From Actinoplanes derwentensis (GTDB lineage: Bacteria; Actinomycetota; Actinomycetes; Mycobacteriales; Micromonosporaceae): a DNA stretch of 64,000 bases. The notes under the pieces are model-generated. The model ran no database searches, was not told the DNA's origin, and was given only the letters and a program-made list of their open reading frames with translations. Below, piece by piece: positions 27,346-35,094 of this stretch. Numbering within the stretch: the stretch's first letter is position 1; each line of letters begins with the position of its first letter. The stretch covers positions 1,240,001 to 1,304,000 of the forward strand of contig NZ_LT629758.1 in NCBI RefSeq assembly GCF_900104725.1, written 5' to 3'. The position numbers and the translations under genes are program-made.

Positions 27346-28776
27346 TCACAGGGTGGGGACGACCGGCTGGATGGTGCCGTCGGTGTTGAAGCGCAGCGGG
27401 TCGATGGTGACCTCACGGTTGGTGCCGTTGCCGGCCGGGATCGCGAACCGGTGGTAGACGATGTACCAGGTGTCGCTGTCCGGGGCCTTCACCACCGACT
27501 GGTGTGCCGGTCCCTTGATGCCGAGGCTCAGGTTCTTCGCCAGGATGGTGCCGCGGTGGGTCCAGGGCCCGAGCGGCGAGGTCCCGGTGGCGTATTCGAC
27601 GTGGTAGTTCTCCGAGCCGGTGTCGTCGACGGAGTAGGTCAGGTAGTACGTGCCGTTGCGCTTGAACACGAACGGCGCCTCGCGGAAGTTCGGCAGGCTG
27701 AACGTGCTGACCTGAGAAGCGTCGAAGGAGATCATGTCGGCGTTCAGACGGACCGCGTAGGACGAGCCGTTGCCCCAGTACAGGTAGGACTGGCCGTCGG
27801 TGTCGGTGAAGGCGTGCGGGTCGATCATCTGGCCGCTGCGGAAACCGGCGGGGATCAGCGGCCGGCCGAGCGGGTCGGTGAACGGGCCGGTCGGGCCGGC
27901 CGAGGTGGCGACGCCGATGTTGGTGGCCCCACTGAAGTAGAAGTAGTAGCGGCCGTCCCGGTAGGCGATGGTCGGTGCCCACGCCCGGTCGTCGGCCCAG
28001 CTGATCTGCGGTCCCAGGTCGAGGATCGTGCCGTGGTCGGTCCAGTTCACCAGGTCGGTGGAGGAGAACGCCTTGAACCGGGAACCGCTCCAGCCGTTGT
28101 ATCCGTCGGTGGTCGGGTAGAGGTAGTAGCGGCCTGCGAACCAGGCGATGTTCGGGTCGCCGTAGAGGCCTTTGATCACCGGGCTGCGGCGGCCGGCCAT
28201 CCATGGCGCGGTGACCAGGAACGAACTGTCCGCGGCGAAGGTGCCGGCGTTGGTCGTCGACGGGTCGACCCACAGGTTGTTGTCGCGGTGCCGGATGAAG
28301 CGCCCCGGATAGTTGAACGATTCCAGCCGCACCGACCCGGCGGCCGAGCCGTCGCGGACGCAGAAGGTGGCGTCGGCGAGGAACACCGCGGTCCCGGCGT
28401 TGGTCTCCAGCCGGATCCGGTAGTCGCGGTGGCGCAACCACATGCCGTTGGCGGCCTGGAACGACACGCATCCGGTGCCACCGGCGAGGCCCGGTGTCAC
28501 GGTGAAGGTCGCGTCGCTGCGGGCCTGTGCGGAACTGGTGGCGCTGACCGCGGCGATGCCGCCCAGGTAGTCGGAGTGCCGCAGGTAGGAGCCGGGCACG
28601 TTGACCGACTGCAACGACCGGTTGCCGGTCAGGATCTCCGCCGCGTGGGCGGGCTGTGCGAGAGCGACAGTGGCCAGACCCGCGGTGAGGACGACGGCGG
28701 CGGCCTGAGCGGTCAGTTTCCGGCGACGGGAGAAGGGCAAGGCGAGGTCACATCCTTGTACGAGGGGCGACGGCAC
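27346..28776 (-). CDS. Secreted GH43 arabinosidase/xylosidase-type enzyme with N-terminal CBM42 (AbfB) domain
   Basis: 476 residues from GTG 28776; a later start near the signal peptide (RRRKLTAQAAAVVLTAGLAT) is possible. The export signal is followed by an AbfB/CBM42 arabinose-binding module (~48-200) with its repeats SLQSVNVPGSYLRHSDYLGG, MWLRHRDYRIRLETN and SFNYPGRFIRHRDNN. The GH43 five-bladed propeller follows, with catalytic acids in YGDPNIAWFAGRYYLYPT (base), QMIDPHAFTDTDG and FREAPFVFKRNG (general acid Glu). It probably removes arabinose from arabinan or arabinoxylan outside the cell. A LacI-type operator half-palindrome precedes it. Confidence 0.9.
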   Translation of the reverse strand: MPSPLVQGCDLALPFSRRRKLTAQAAAVVLTAGLATVALAQPAHAAEILTGNRSLQSVNVPGSYLRHSDYLGGIAAVSATSSAQARSDATFTVTPGLAGGTGCVSFQAANGMWLRHRDYRIRLETNAGTAVFLADATFCVRDGSAAGSVRLESFNYPGRFIRHRDNNLWVDPSTTNAGTFAADSSFLVTAPWMAGRRSPVIKGLYGDPNIAWFAGRYYLYPTTDGYNGWSGSRFKAFSSTDLVNWTDHGTILDLGPQISWADDRAWAPTIAYRDGRYYFYFSGATNIGVATSAGPTGPFTDPLGRPLIPAGFRSGQMIDPHAFTDTDGQSYLYWGNGSSYAVRLNADMISFDASQVSTFSLPNFREAPFVFKRNGTYYLTYSVDDTGSENYHVEYATGTSPLGPWTHRGTILAKNLSLGIKGPAHQSVVKAPDSDTWYIVYHRFAIPAGNGTNREVTIDPLRFNTDGTIQPVVPTL

Positions 28777-28813
28777 AGGATTAACGGGGGGTTTCCTGCT
28801 CGTTTCGCGGTAG

Positions 28814-28827
28814 TGTTATCGCTCACA
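28814..28827. promoter_or_regulatory. LacI-family operator before the GH43 gene
   Basis: TGTTATCGCTCACA (complement TGTGAGCGATAACA), an imperfect palindrome around CG. The TGTGAGCG half is identical to the perfect operator at 57891-57904 before the beta-helix gene, suggesting one LacI-family regulator for both. That regulator is not evident in this window. Confidence 0.6.
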
Positions 28828-28975
28828 TAGATGACTGTCAAGTAGTGCCGAACGGCCTCAGTCCGCCTTGCGACAGTTCCGCTGTCCGCCGCCCGACTCG
28901 CATCCGAGTTCCGGAGCCCGACACTGTGTTCTCATCCGCGGTCGTCGATCAGTTTCCTGTCCGGAGGTGGATCCG

Positions 28976-29593
28976 GTGTTCGACCCGGCCCTCGTCGTCA
29001 CCTGGACGACAGTCGCCCTGACCCAAGGCCCGCCCGGTGGTCCCGTCCCGGTGGCTCCGCTGCTGACGGCACTGGCCACCCGCATCCAGCAGCAGCTCGG
29101 CACGGACGCGCTGCGCGAGCTGCAGGCCGACCCCGACGATCCATCGGTACGGGCCCACCTGCAAGCCCGGATCGAACGTGCCGCCTTCTACGATCCCGCC
29201 TTCACCCAGGACCTGACCCGCCTGCAGCAGGACATCGACGAACAGAAACTCCTCGACCGCTTCACCCTTCCCGCCGGCGGTCCGCTCCGGCACGCACTCC
29301 CGGCCGGGGCCATCGCGGCGGGAAGCACGGTCCACGCCCGGCCCTGGGCCCCGAACCACGACGGCGTTGCCTCCCACATCGCGCGCAACCCCTGGTACTC
29401 GCGGGCCCTGATCATCGTCGGCACCCTGGCCAGCGTGGTGAGCCTCGCCAACCTGGTGATCCTGATGCTGCGGGCCCCCAGCGCGCCGCCCCCCTACCTG
29501 CCCGGCGCCGCACAGACCCTCGTCGTCCTGTGCACCGGCCTGGTCCTGCTCGCCGCCGGGGTGGCGACCTCCCATCCCACCCGCCGCCGCTGA
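28976..29593 (+). CDS. Membrane protein, unknown
   Basis: 205 residues from GTG 28976, supported by GGAGG at 28963-28967. The N-terminal ~135 residues are soluble and helical (LLTALATRIQQQLGTDALRE, LTRLQQDIDEQKLLDRF). Two membrane segments follow: ALIIVGTLASVVSLANLVIL and TLVVLCTGLVLLAAGVATS. No family recognised. It is divergent from the GH43 gene across 199 bases and stands alone. Confidence 0.6.
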   Translation: MFDPALVVTWTTVALTQGPPGGPVPVAPLLTALATRIQQQLGTDALRELQADPDDPSVRAHLQARIERAAFYDPAFTQDLTRLQQDIDEQKLLDRFTLPAGGPLRHALPAGAIAAGSTVHARPWAPNHDGVASHIARNPWYSRALIIVGTLASVVSLANLVILMLRAPSAPPPYLPGAAQTLVVLCTGLVLLAAGVATSHPTRRR

Positions 29594-29812
29594 TCGCCCG
29601 TGAGGAACGCGGACGTCGCGGGGAACCAGCGGGACGGGTGGTGCGGTTGAGGGCTGATTGGCGTACCGGAACATGGTCTTGATCGGTCTTTCTGTCATCG
29701 GACCGAGAAGTGGCCGTGCCGGGATCGTCGAGCGGCGGCCTAGCGTTCCCGGTGGAATCGGCGATGGCATTCACCAGCCTTCCGGCACGTCGCCGGTGGG
29801 AGGAGGACAGCC

Positions 29813-30000
29813 ATGAACGTTCGATCCGGAACTCTGATGCGGCTCGGTGACAGCGGGCAGATGCTGGCCGATCCCGGACAGGACATCCGCGGGCGCAAGG
29901 TGCTGGACTGTGACGGCAACGAGATCGGCAAGGTCGACGAGCTGCTGGTCGATCCGGAACGGCAGAAGGTGGTCGAGTGCCGTACTGGGCGTCGAATCTC
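29813..30000 (+). pseudogene. Truncated PRC-barrel domain protein
   Basis: GGAGGAGGACAGCC precedes an ATG at 29813 (MNVRSGTLMRLGDSGQ). Residues 20-52 read DPGQDIRGRKVLDCDGNEIG then KVDELLVDPE, the first strands of a PRC barrel. After about codon 55 the match ends and the frame runs antisense into the neighbouring phosphatase gene to a stop at 30352. A normal PRC-barrel protein continues with more strands, so this looks like a 3'-truncated gene. It may still be translated as a short chimeric protein. Confidence 0.55.
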
Positions 30001-30037
30001 ATCCCGCCGCGAAGCGGATTCTTCCGCTGACGGGTGC

Positions 30038-31216
30038 TCAGTGCTCCGCGGGCCGCCATTGGAGCATCGCGGCGGTGGCGTCGTCGCGGAGTTCGCCGTT
30101 CTCGTAGGTGACGATGGTGCGGACCAGGCGGCGCATCGTCTCCGGCCCGCCAGTGCCCTGTCCGAGAGTGGTCAGCAGGAACTCGCTCAGCTTGTCGACG
30201 CCGAACAGCACACCGGCGGCGTCCCGGGCCTCGGTGATGCCGTCGGTGTAGAGGACCAGCGTGTCGCCGGGTTCGAGCTGTTCCTCGACGACCTGCGGCG
30301 GCCGGGCGATCATGTGCCCGAGCCCGAGCGGCAGCGCGTTGGGGGTCGGTAGTGACGGCAGCGCCCGGCCGTCGCGCAGGAAGATCTCGGCCGGGTGCCC
30401 GGCGCTGATCCGGCGGTACCGCCCGCTGGTCATGTCGAGTTCGGCCAGCAGGGCGGTGACGAAAGCACCCGGGTACTGGGCCCGGACCCATTTGTCGATC
30501 GACCGGCACGTGTCGGACAGCGACAACCCGGACCGGCGGGCGTTCCGGTACGTGTTGAGGGTCAGGGTGGTCAGCGCGCTGGCGGTGATCCCGTGCCCGA
30601 CCGTGTCGAAGAGCGCCACATGCAGGACGTGGGCGTTGGCCGCGTAGTCGAACGCGTCGCCGCCGACGTCGTAACAGGGTTCCAGCACCGCCGCGACCAC
30701 GGTGCCGTCGACCGCGTAGGTCAGTGGCGGCAGCTGATTCCAGATGATCTCCGCGGCCAGCTGCATCGGCATCCGCCGCCGGGTGTGCTCGACGGTGTCG
30801 CCGTAGAAGCGCCGGCTGGCGATCAACTCGGCCACCAGCGCCGCGAACATCTCCAGGTCGCGCAGCGCGGAGGTGGGCGGCTGAACCTTGGCGCGCAGTT
30901 CCAGGACACCGAGCCGCTCGGCGCCGTGCAGCAGCGGCAACCAGAGCGCCCCGCCGTTGTCGGTGTCGAGCCACTGGTGCTCGGACGTGGTGAAGGCGCG
31001 ACCGGCGAGGGTGGTCTCGACGGGCAGCGCCGTCGTCGTGTCGTGGGCGGTCCGCAGCGGGTGCAGCGACTCCTGTCCGTAGTCGGCGAGCAGCACGATG
31101 GCACTCTGCGCGTCCAGTAGCGGCGCGGTGGCGGTGAGGACAGCGGGCAGGTCCTCGACCCGGCCGCTGCGCCTCAGGTCCATGAGCCGGCGAACGGCCT
31201 CCAGTGATACGAGCAT
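30038..31216 (-). CDS. GAF-like plus SpoIIE/PP2C-type protein phosphatase
   Basis: 392 residues from ATG 31216, chosen because GGAAG sits nine bases upstream; in-frame ATGs at 31225 and 31237 lack one. The N-terminal part is GAF-like (SAIVLLADYGQESLHPLRTA, LAGRAFTTSEHQWLDTD). The C-terminal PP2C domain has metal-binding Asp residues in VLEPCYDVGGDAFDYAANAH, LFDTVGHGITASALTTL, DTLVLYTDGITEARDAAG and LRDDATAAMLQW. Such proteins dephosphorylate anti-anti-sigma factors in sigma-B-like stress cascades; no partner is adjacent. Divergent from the GGDEF gene at 31326. Confidence 0.9.
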   Translation of the reverse strand: MLVSLEAVRRLMDLRRSGRVEDLPAVLTATAPLLDAQSAIVLLADYGQESLHPLRTAHDTTTALPVETTLAGRAFTTSEHQWLDTDNGGALWLPLLHGAERLGVLELRAKVQPPTSALRDLEMFAALVAELIASRRFYGDTVEHTRRRMPMQLAAEIIWNQLPPLTYAVDGTVVAAVLEPCYDVGGDAFDYAANAHVLHVALFDTVGHGITASALTTLTLNTYRNARRSGLSLSDTCRSIDKWVRAQYPGAFVTALLAELDMTSGRYRRISAGHPAEIFLRDGRALPSLPTPNALPLGLGHMIARPPQVVEEQLEPGDTLVLYTDGITEARDAAGVLFGVDKLSEFLLTTLGQGTGGPETMRRLVRTIVTYENGELRDDATAAMLQWRPAEH

Positions 31217-31325
31217 CGAACCCATCTTCCAGCCCATCGGCCGAAAATGCAGCAGGCGAACGGCCGCAAAAGCGGATGATCCGATTTAGTGGGTAATAGC
31301 AACTTTCGCCTGTTTGGCTGACCCC

Positions 31326-33002
31326 ATGGTGTCGTGCCGACCGTGGAGTGGGTATCTGGCAGTCCTGACAGTCGCGGTGATCGCGTACTTCCGTACACCC
31401 GACTCCTGGGTGCAGACCATCTGTTACAACGCGATCGCACTGTCCGGCGCGATCGTCATGATGATCGGCATCCGGGCCAATCGGGTGGCGGCCGCTCGGC
31501 TGTGGATGATGTTCGCCTTCTGTCAGCTGGTGGCGGTGAGTGGCGACTTCACCTACGCCTGGTACGCGCGCCATCTGCGCTCCGACATGTATCCCGCTCC
31601 GGCCGACGCGCTCTACCTGTTCGCCGGTGGTCTGGAGGTCATGACGCTGATCCTGATCCTGCGGCGGCGACTGCCCAGCCGGGACCGGGCCGGTGTCATC
31701 GAAGCCATGATCATTACCGGGTCGACAGCGCTGATCGCCTGGGTGTACCTGATGAAGCCGGTCACCCGGTCCACCGACCTCACGACCGTCGGGAAACTGG
31801 TCGCGATCGGCTATCCGATGCTCGATCTGCTGCTGCTGGCACTGCTGGCGCGCATGCTGGTGGGCGGCGGGGTCCGCAACGGCGCGTTCCGGTTGCTCGC
31901 CGGTGGGATGATCAGCTACCTCGCGGCGGACTACGCCTGGGCGCTGACCGACCATTTCGAGTTCCGGGCCGGTACCTTCGCCAGCCACCTGATGGACGCT
32001 GGTTACCTGATGGCCTTCGGCCTGTACGGGGCGGCCGGCCTGCACCCCGGGATCCGCGACCTGGCCGAACCGGTGCAGGTGGCCGGCTGGCAGTTCTCCC
32101 GCTGGCGGCTGGGACTGCTGACCACGGCGACGATGATCGCGCCCCTGCTGCTCGTCGCGCAAGCGTGGCAGAACCACGGCGAGGTGGCCGACGCCACCGC
32201 GATAGCGTTCGGCTGCGTGGTCATGTTCCTGCTGGTGGTGGCTCGGATGGCGGTCCTGATCCGGCAGGTCGAACGGCAGGCGTCGGTCCTGGCCCGGCAA
32301 GCCGGTGACCTCGCCGACCTGGCCCAGCGCGACACGCTGACCGGACTGCCGAACCGGCGTGCCTGGGAACAGGCGCTGCCCCTGGCGCTGGACCACGCGC
32401 GCCGCGACGGGCACGCGCTGGCCCTGGCCGTCCTCGACATCGACCATTTCAAGCGATACAACGACCAGTATGGTCATCAGGCCGGCGACCGGCTCCTCAA
32501 GGAGGCCGCCACCGCCTGGGCCGGCGGACTGCGCAGCAGTGACTTCCTGGCCCGCTACGGTGGCGAGGAGTTCGCCCTGCTCATCCCGGAGTCCGAGGGC
32601 TCCCTGGCGGCCAAACTGCTGGACCGGATCCGCCCGACGACCCCGATGGGGCAGACGTTCTCCGCGGGGATCGCGGTCTGGGACGGCCAGGAATCCTCGG
32701 ACGCGCTCTTCGCCCGGGCGGACGCCGCCCTGTACGAGGCGAAGAACGCGGGCCGTGACCGGGTGGCGCTCGCCACGGCCTGCGCGGTTGAAATGCCGTC
32801 AGGAGAGTTCGCTGATCCTGCCGACGTGCAGGAGGCCGCCGGGCCGGGCCGCGTACAGCTGGATGCTGCCCGGCGCCGCGTCACCGCGCACCGGGGCCGC
32901 CCAGGTGCCGCCGGTGGTCCAGGTCTGGTTCCACAGCCCGAGACCGGAGCGCAGGGTGACCAGATCGAGCTGGGTGCTCGGCCAACCGGCCACGGCCAGT
33001 GA
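31326..33002 (+). CDS. Membrane-bound diguanylate cyclase (GGDEF)
   Basis: 558 residues from ATG 31326 (TTG 31314 is possible). About nine membrane segments occupy residues 5-300, for example YLAVLTVAVIAYF and LGLLTTATMIAPLLLVAQAW. The GGDEF domain follows: LAQRDTLTGLPNRRAWEQAL, AVLDIDHFKRYNDQYGHQAG and the active site LARYGGEEFALLIPESEG. An intact I-site RSSD precedes GGEEF by five residues. The domain ends near 32775, but the frame continues for about 75 codons antisense to the neighbouring gene, so the true 3' end may have been altered. Confidence 0.88.
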   Translation: MVSCRPWSGYLAVLTVAVIAYFRTPDSWVQTICYNAIALSGAIVMMIGIRANRVAAARLWMMFAFCQLVAVSGDFTYAWYARHLRSDMYPAPADALYLFAGGLEVMTLILILRRRLPSRDRAGVIEAMIITGSTALIAWVYLMKPVTRSTDLTTVGKLVAIGYPMLDLLLLALLARMLVGGGVRNGAFRLLAGGMISYLAADYAWALTDHFEFRAGTFASHLMDAGYLMAFGLYGAAGLHPGIRDLAEPVQVAGWQFSRWRLGLLTTATMIAPLLLVAQAWQNHGEVADATAIAFGCVVMFLLVVARMAVLIRQVERQASVLARQAGDLADLAQRDTLTGLPNRRAWEQALPLALDHARRDGHALALAVLDIDHFKRYNDQYGHQAGDRLLKEAATAWAGGLRSSDFLARYGGEEFALLIPESEGSLAAKLLDRIRPTTPMGQTFSAGIAVWDGQESSDALFARADAALYEAKNAGRDRVALATACAVEMPSGEFADPADVQEAAGPGRVQLDAARRRVTAHRGRPGAAGGPGLVPQPETGAQGDQIELGARPTGHGQ

Positions 33003-34688
33003 CCGCACCTGCCCGATCGCCGGGCTCTCGGTGCCGAGGGGAACCGGGGACGCCCCGATCTCCCAGGCGGTGTCGGTGCCCTTGCGGTGGTAGACGCCGC
33101 CCCATGCGGTGACCGAGAACAGGTGCAGGGTGCCGTCCGGCAGAGCCGCCGCGGCCATGTCGGCGATGTCCGGGTTCTTGTCGATCCACGTCGGGGTGCT
33201 CCATACGCCGGCCGCGCTGGTGGACTGCTCCCAGACGCCGGTCGTACGGGCCATCAGCAGGTGCAGCCGCCCGGAGGTCGGGTTGACGACCGCCGCGATC
33301 GACCGGATGTCGGCACCCCTGTAGACCCGGGTTGATGAGCCGTCCCAGTCTCCGTTGAGCGGACGCGTGCGGTACCAGATGCTGTGGTCCGGGATGAGGG
33401 TGAAGGCGTGCTGCACGCCGTTGCCGTCGACGACTAGCGCCGCGTCGGTGATCTGTGGGTTCGAGTCCAGGTTGGTCGCGGACTCCTCCCACACGCCGTT
33501 CGCGTCCCGGGTCCTCGACCACATCCCCGTGCCCTGGATCAGAGTGAGCACGTGCATCCGGCCGTCCGCGCCGGCGGTGGCCTCGATCCGGCTGATCTTG
33601 TCATTGTTGTCGACCTTGACGGTCGTGCCACCGGCGGTGTCGAACACCCGGCCGCGCTGGGCGTGGTCCCTGACACCGTAGAACGGGCTCTCCAGGCGGG
33701 CCTTGTAGAACTGCGCGCCGGACCTGGTCACCGACTTGGCCGGGTTGAAGAAGTCCAGCGTCGCGGTGCACCAGCCGTTCACCGGGGATCCACAGATCAC
33801 CTGCGGTACCCGGTACTGATCCGCCTTGGTCTGGATGATCTGCCCGGACGGCTGAGCGCTGATCGATTTCACCGCGTTACGGTCGATGTCGGTGCCGCCG
33901 CCGGCGAGCTGCCGCGTGGTCTTGTCGTACGTCTGGACTCGGCTGTTGGTGGTGATCCACAGCTTGTCCGGGTCGTTGAAGTCGGCCGCCACGTCGTGCA
34001 CGGCGTCCGTGCTGGTGCTGATCACCTGGGTGCGGGCCGAGTCCTCCCGAAGACCCGGCGCCGACGCCGGCCCGGTCACCTCGAGCGCCTTGAGGACCTG
34101 GTACTCCTTGCCGGACGCGTCGAGCGGCGAACCGGCCACCCACAGCCGGCGGATGCCCGGATCCCAGAGTGTCGCGTGCACGTTGCGCAGCAGGAACTTC
34201 GCCGACACGGCCGTCGAGCCGCTGCCGGCGGCCTGGAAGATCCGCACGTAGCCGGTGCCGGTCGCGGCGACCGCGACGTTCCCGTCCGGCAGGAGCTCGA
34301 CCGAGTGCAGGTTGTCGGCCCGGTCGACCGACGTCGACCACAGTGGTTCGCCGGTCTCGTAGTCGACCTTGGCGATGAGCCCCTCGCCGTCGACCACGAC
34401 GAGCTGCGATGGCCCCTCCGCGGTGGCCCGGACCCGGAAGTCGTTGCCGCCGTTGAAATTCTCGGCCGCGGTTCCGGTGATGCCTGCGGCCACCGGCGAC
34501 CAGGACCAGTCGTCCCATGTCGATGTCGCCGGGTCGAACCGCAGAATCTTGTTCGTGGCCTGATCACCGGCCAGGATCTTGTAGTCCGCCGTGTCCGCCG
34601 ACGCGGCGGGCGGCATCACCGCGACCATCCCCAGCGATGTCCCCATGACCAGTACCGCGAGCACGGCACCGGATCCCCGAATGTTCAT
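32799..34688 (-). CDS. Secreted beta-propeller protein, DUF6528-like plus lectin-like C-terminus
   Basis: 629 residues with a signal peptide, VLAVLVMGTSLGMVAVMPPA, cut near ASADTADY. The first ~340 residues form a propeller: DYKILAGDQATNKILRFDPA, LHSVELLPDGNVAVAATGTG and HDVAADFNDPDKLWITTN. The second part has repeats of the form GMWSRTRDANGVWEESATNL, SIWYRTRPLNGDWDGSSTRV and GVWEQSTSAAGVWSTPTW, as in tachylectin/PLL-like carbohydrate-binding propellers. It probably binds sugars or surfaces extracellularly. No catalytic residues are evident. The 3' end is overlapped by the convergent GGDEF frame. Confidence 0.75.
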   Translation of the reverse strand: MNIRGSGAVLAVLVMGTSLGMVAVMPPAASADTADYKILAGDQATNKILRFDPATSTWDDWSWSPVAAGITGTAAENFNGGNDFRVRATAEGPSQLVVVDGEGLIAKVDYETGEPLWSTSVDRADNLHSVELLPDGNVAVAATGTGYVRIFQAAGSGSTAVSAKFLLRNVHATLWDPGIRRLWVAGSPLDASGKEYQVLKALEVTGPASAPGLREDSARTQVISTSTDAVHDVAADFNDPDKLWITTNSRVQTYDKTTRQLAGGGTDIDRNAVKSISAQPSGQIIQTKADQYRVPQVICGSPVNGWCTATLDFFNPAKSVTRSGAQFYKARLESPFYGVRDHAQRGRVFDTAGGTTVKVDNNDKISRIEATAGADGRMHVLTLIQGTGMWSRTRDANGVWEESATNLDSNPQITDAALVVDGNGVQHAFTLIPDHSIWYRTRPLNGDWDGSSTRVYRGADIRSIAAVVNPTSGRLHLLMARTTGVWEQSTSAAGVWSTPTWIDKNPDIADMAAAALPDGTLHLFSVTAWGGVYHRKGTDTAWEIGASPVPLGTESPAIGQVRSLAVAGWPSTQLDLVTLRSGLGLWNQTWTTGGTWAAPVRGDAAPGSIQLYAARPGGLLHVGRISELS

Positions 34689-35094
34689 CGCAAGATGCTA
34701 TCCACGATGTTCGACATTCATGTCCCCGCAGTGACCGTGCGCGACGATCTCGGCGCGAGCACCGCGTTCGTGGTCGGGGGCTTGCTCCTTCAGCCGTCGG
34801 TGACGAGCCAGGGCATCTTCGCCATCGCTGCGATCACCCGCTCGCGCACCTTGATGGTGTCGGCCCGGAACGCGATCGTCATGCCGAGCGAACAACCGTA
34901 GCGTGGTGAGTTCGGGTGCGAATCGAACCTCAAGTCACCACGCTGAAAGGTGCCCGCGAGCACGGTGACCCGACGCTCACGCCCGGCGGTCGCGGGATGG
35001 CCCGAGCCCCGGCCGGGCCTCGCGTCGTGGCCACGGGACCGTTCCGGTAGACGTACCGGAGATCGGGTCTTCGTGTTTGTGCAGACCGTGAGCC
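34689..35094. other. Gene-free stretch holding hairpin copy 2
   Basis: 406 bases between two minus-strand genes. It contains the 43-nt hairpin at 34901-34943. Both strands of 34700-34900 are open with good third-position GC, including a possible 30-codon minus-strand piece (34790-34882, ending AAMAKMPWLVTDG), but no ribosome site supports any start. A decayed gene fragment is possible. Confidence 0.45.
34901..34943. repeat. 43-nt hairpin repeat, copy 2 (loop GCGAATCGA)
   Basis: Same length as copy 1 at 694-736. Outer stem GCGTGGTGA/TCACCACGC; inner stem weaker; identical core CGGGTGCGAATCGAAC. Relative to copy 1, stem pair 2-42 changes T:A to C:G and pair 12-32 changes C:G to T:A, both preserving pairing; pair 14-30 becomes G:T. 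Confidence 0.7.

Noticed and set aside
29412..32477. A minus-strand open frame of about 1020 codons
   Set aside because: It is composition-driven and runs across the phosphatase, GGDEF and membrane-protein genes without any recognisable domain.
34708..34901. Possible small plus-strand protein (MFDIHVPAVTVRDDLGAS)
   Set aside because: No ribosome site, and the opposite strand has an equally good frame; neither resembles a known family.
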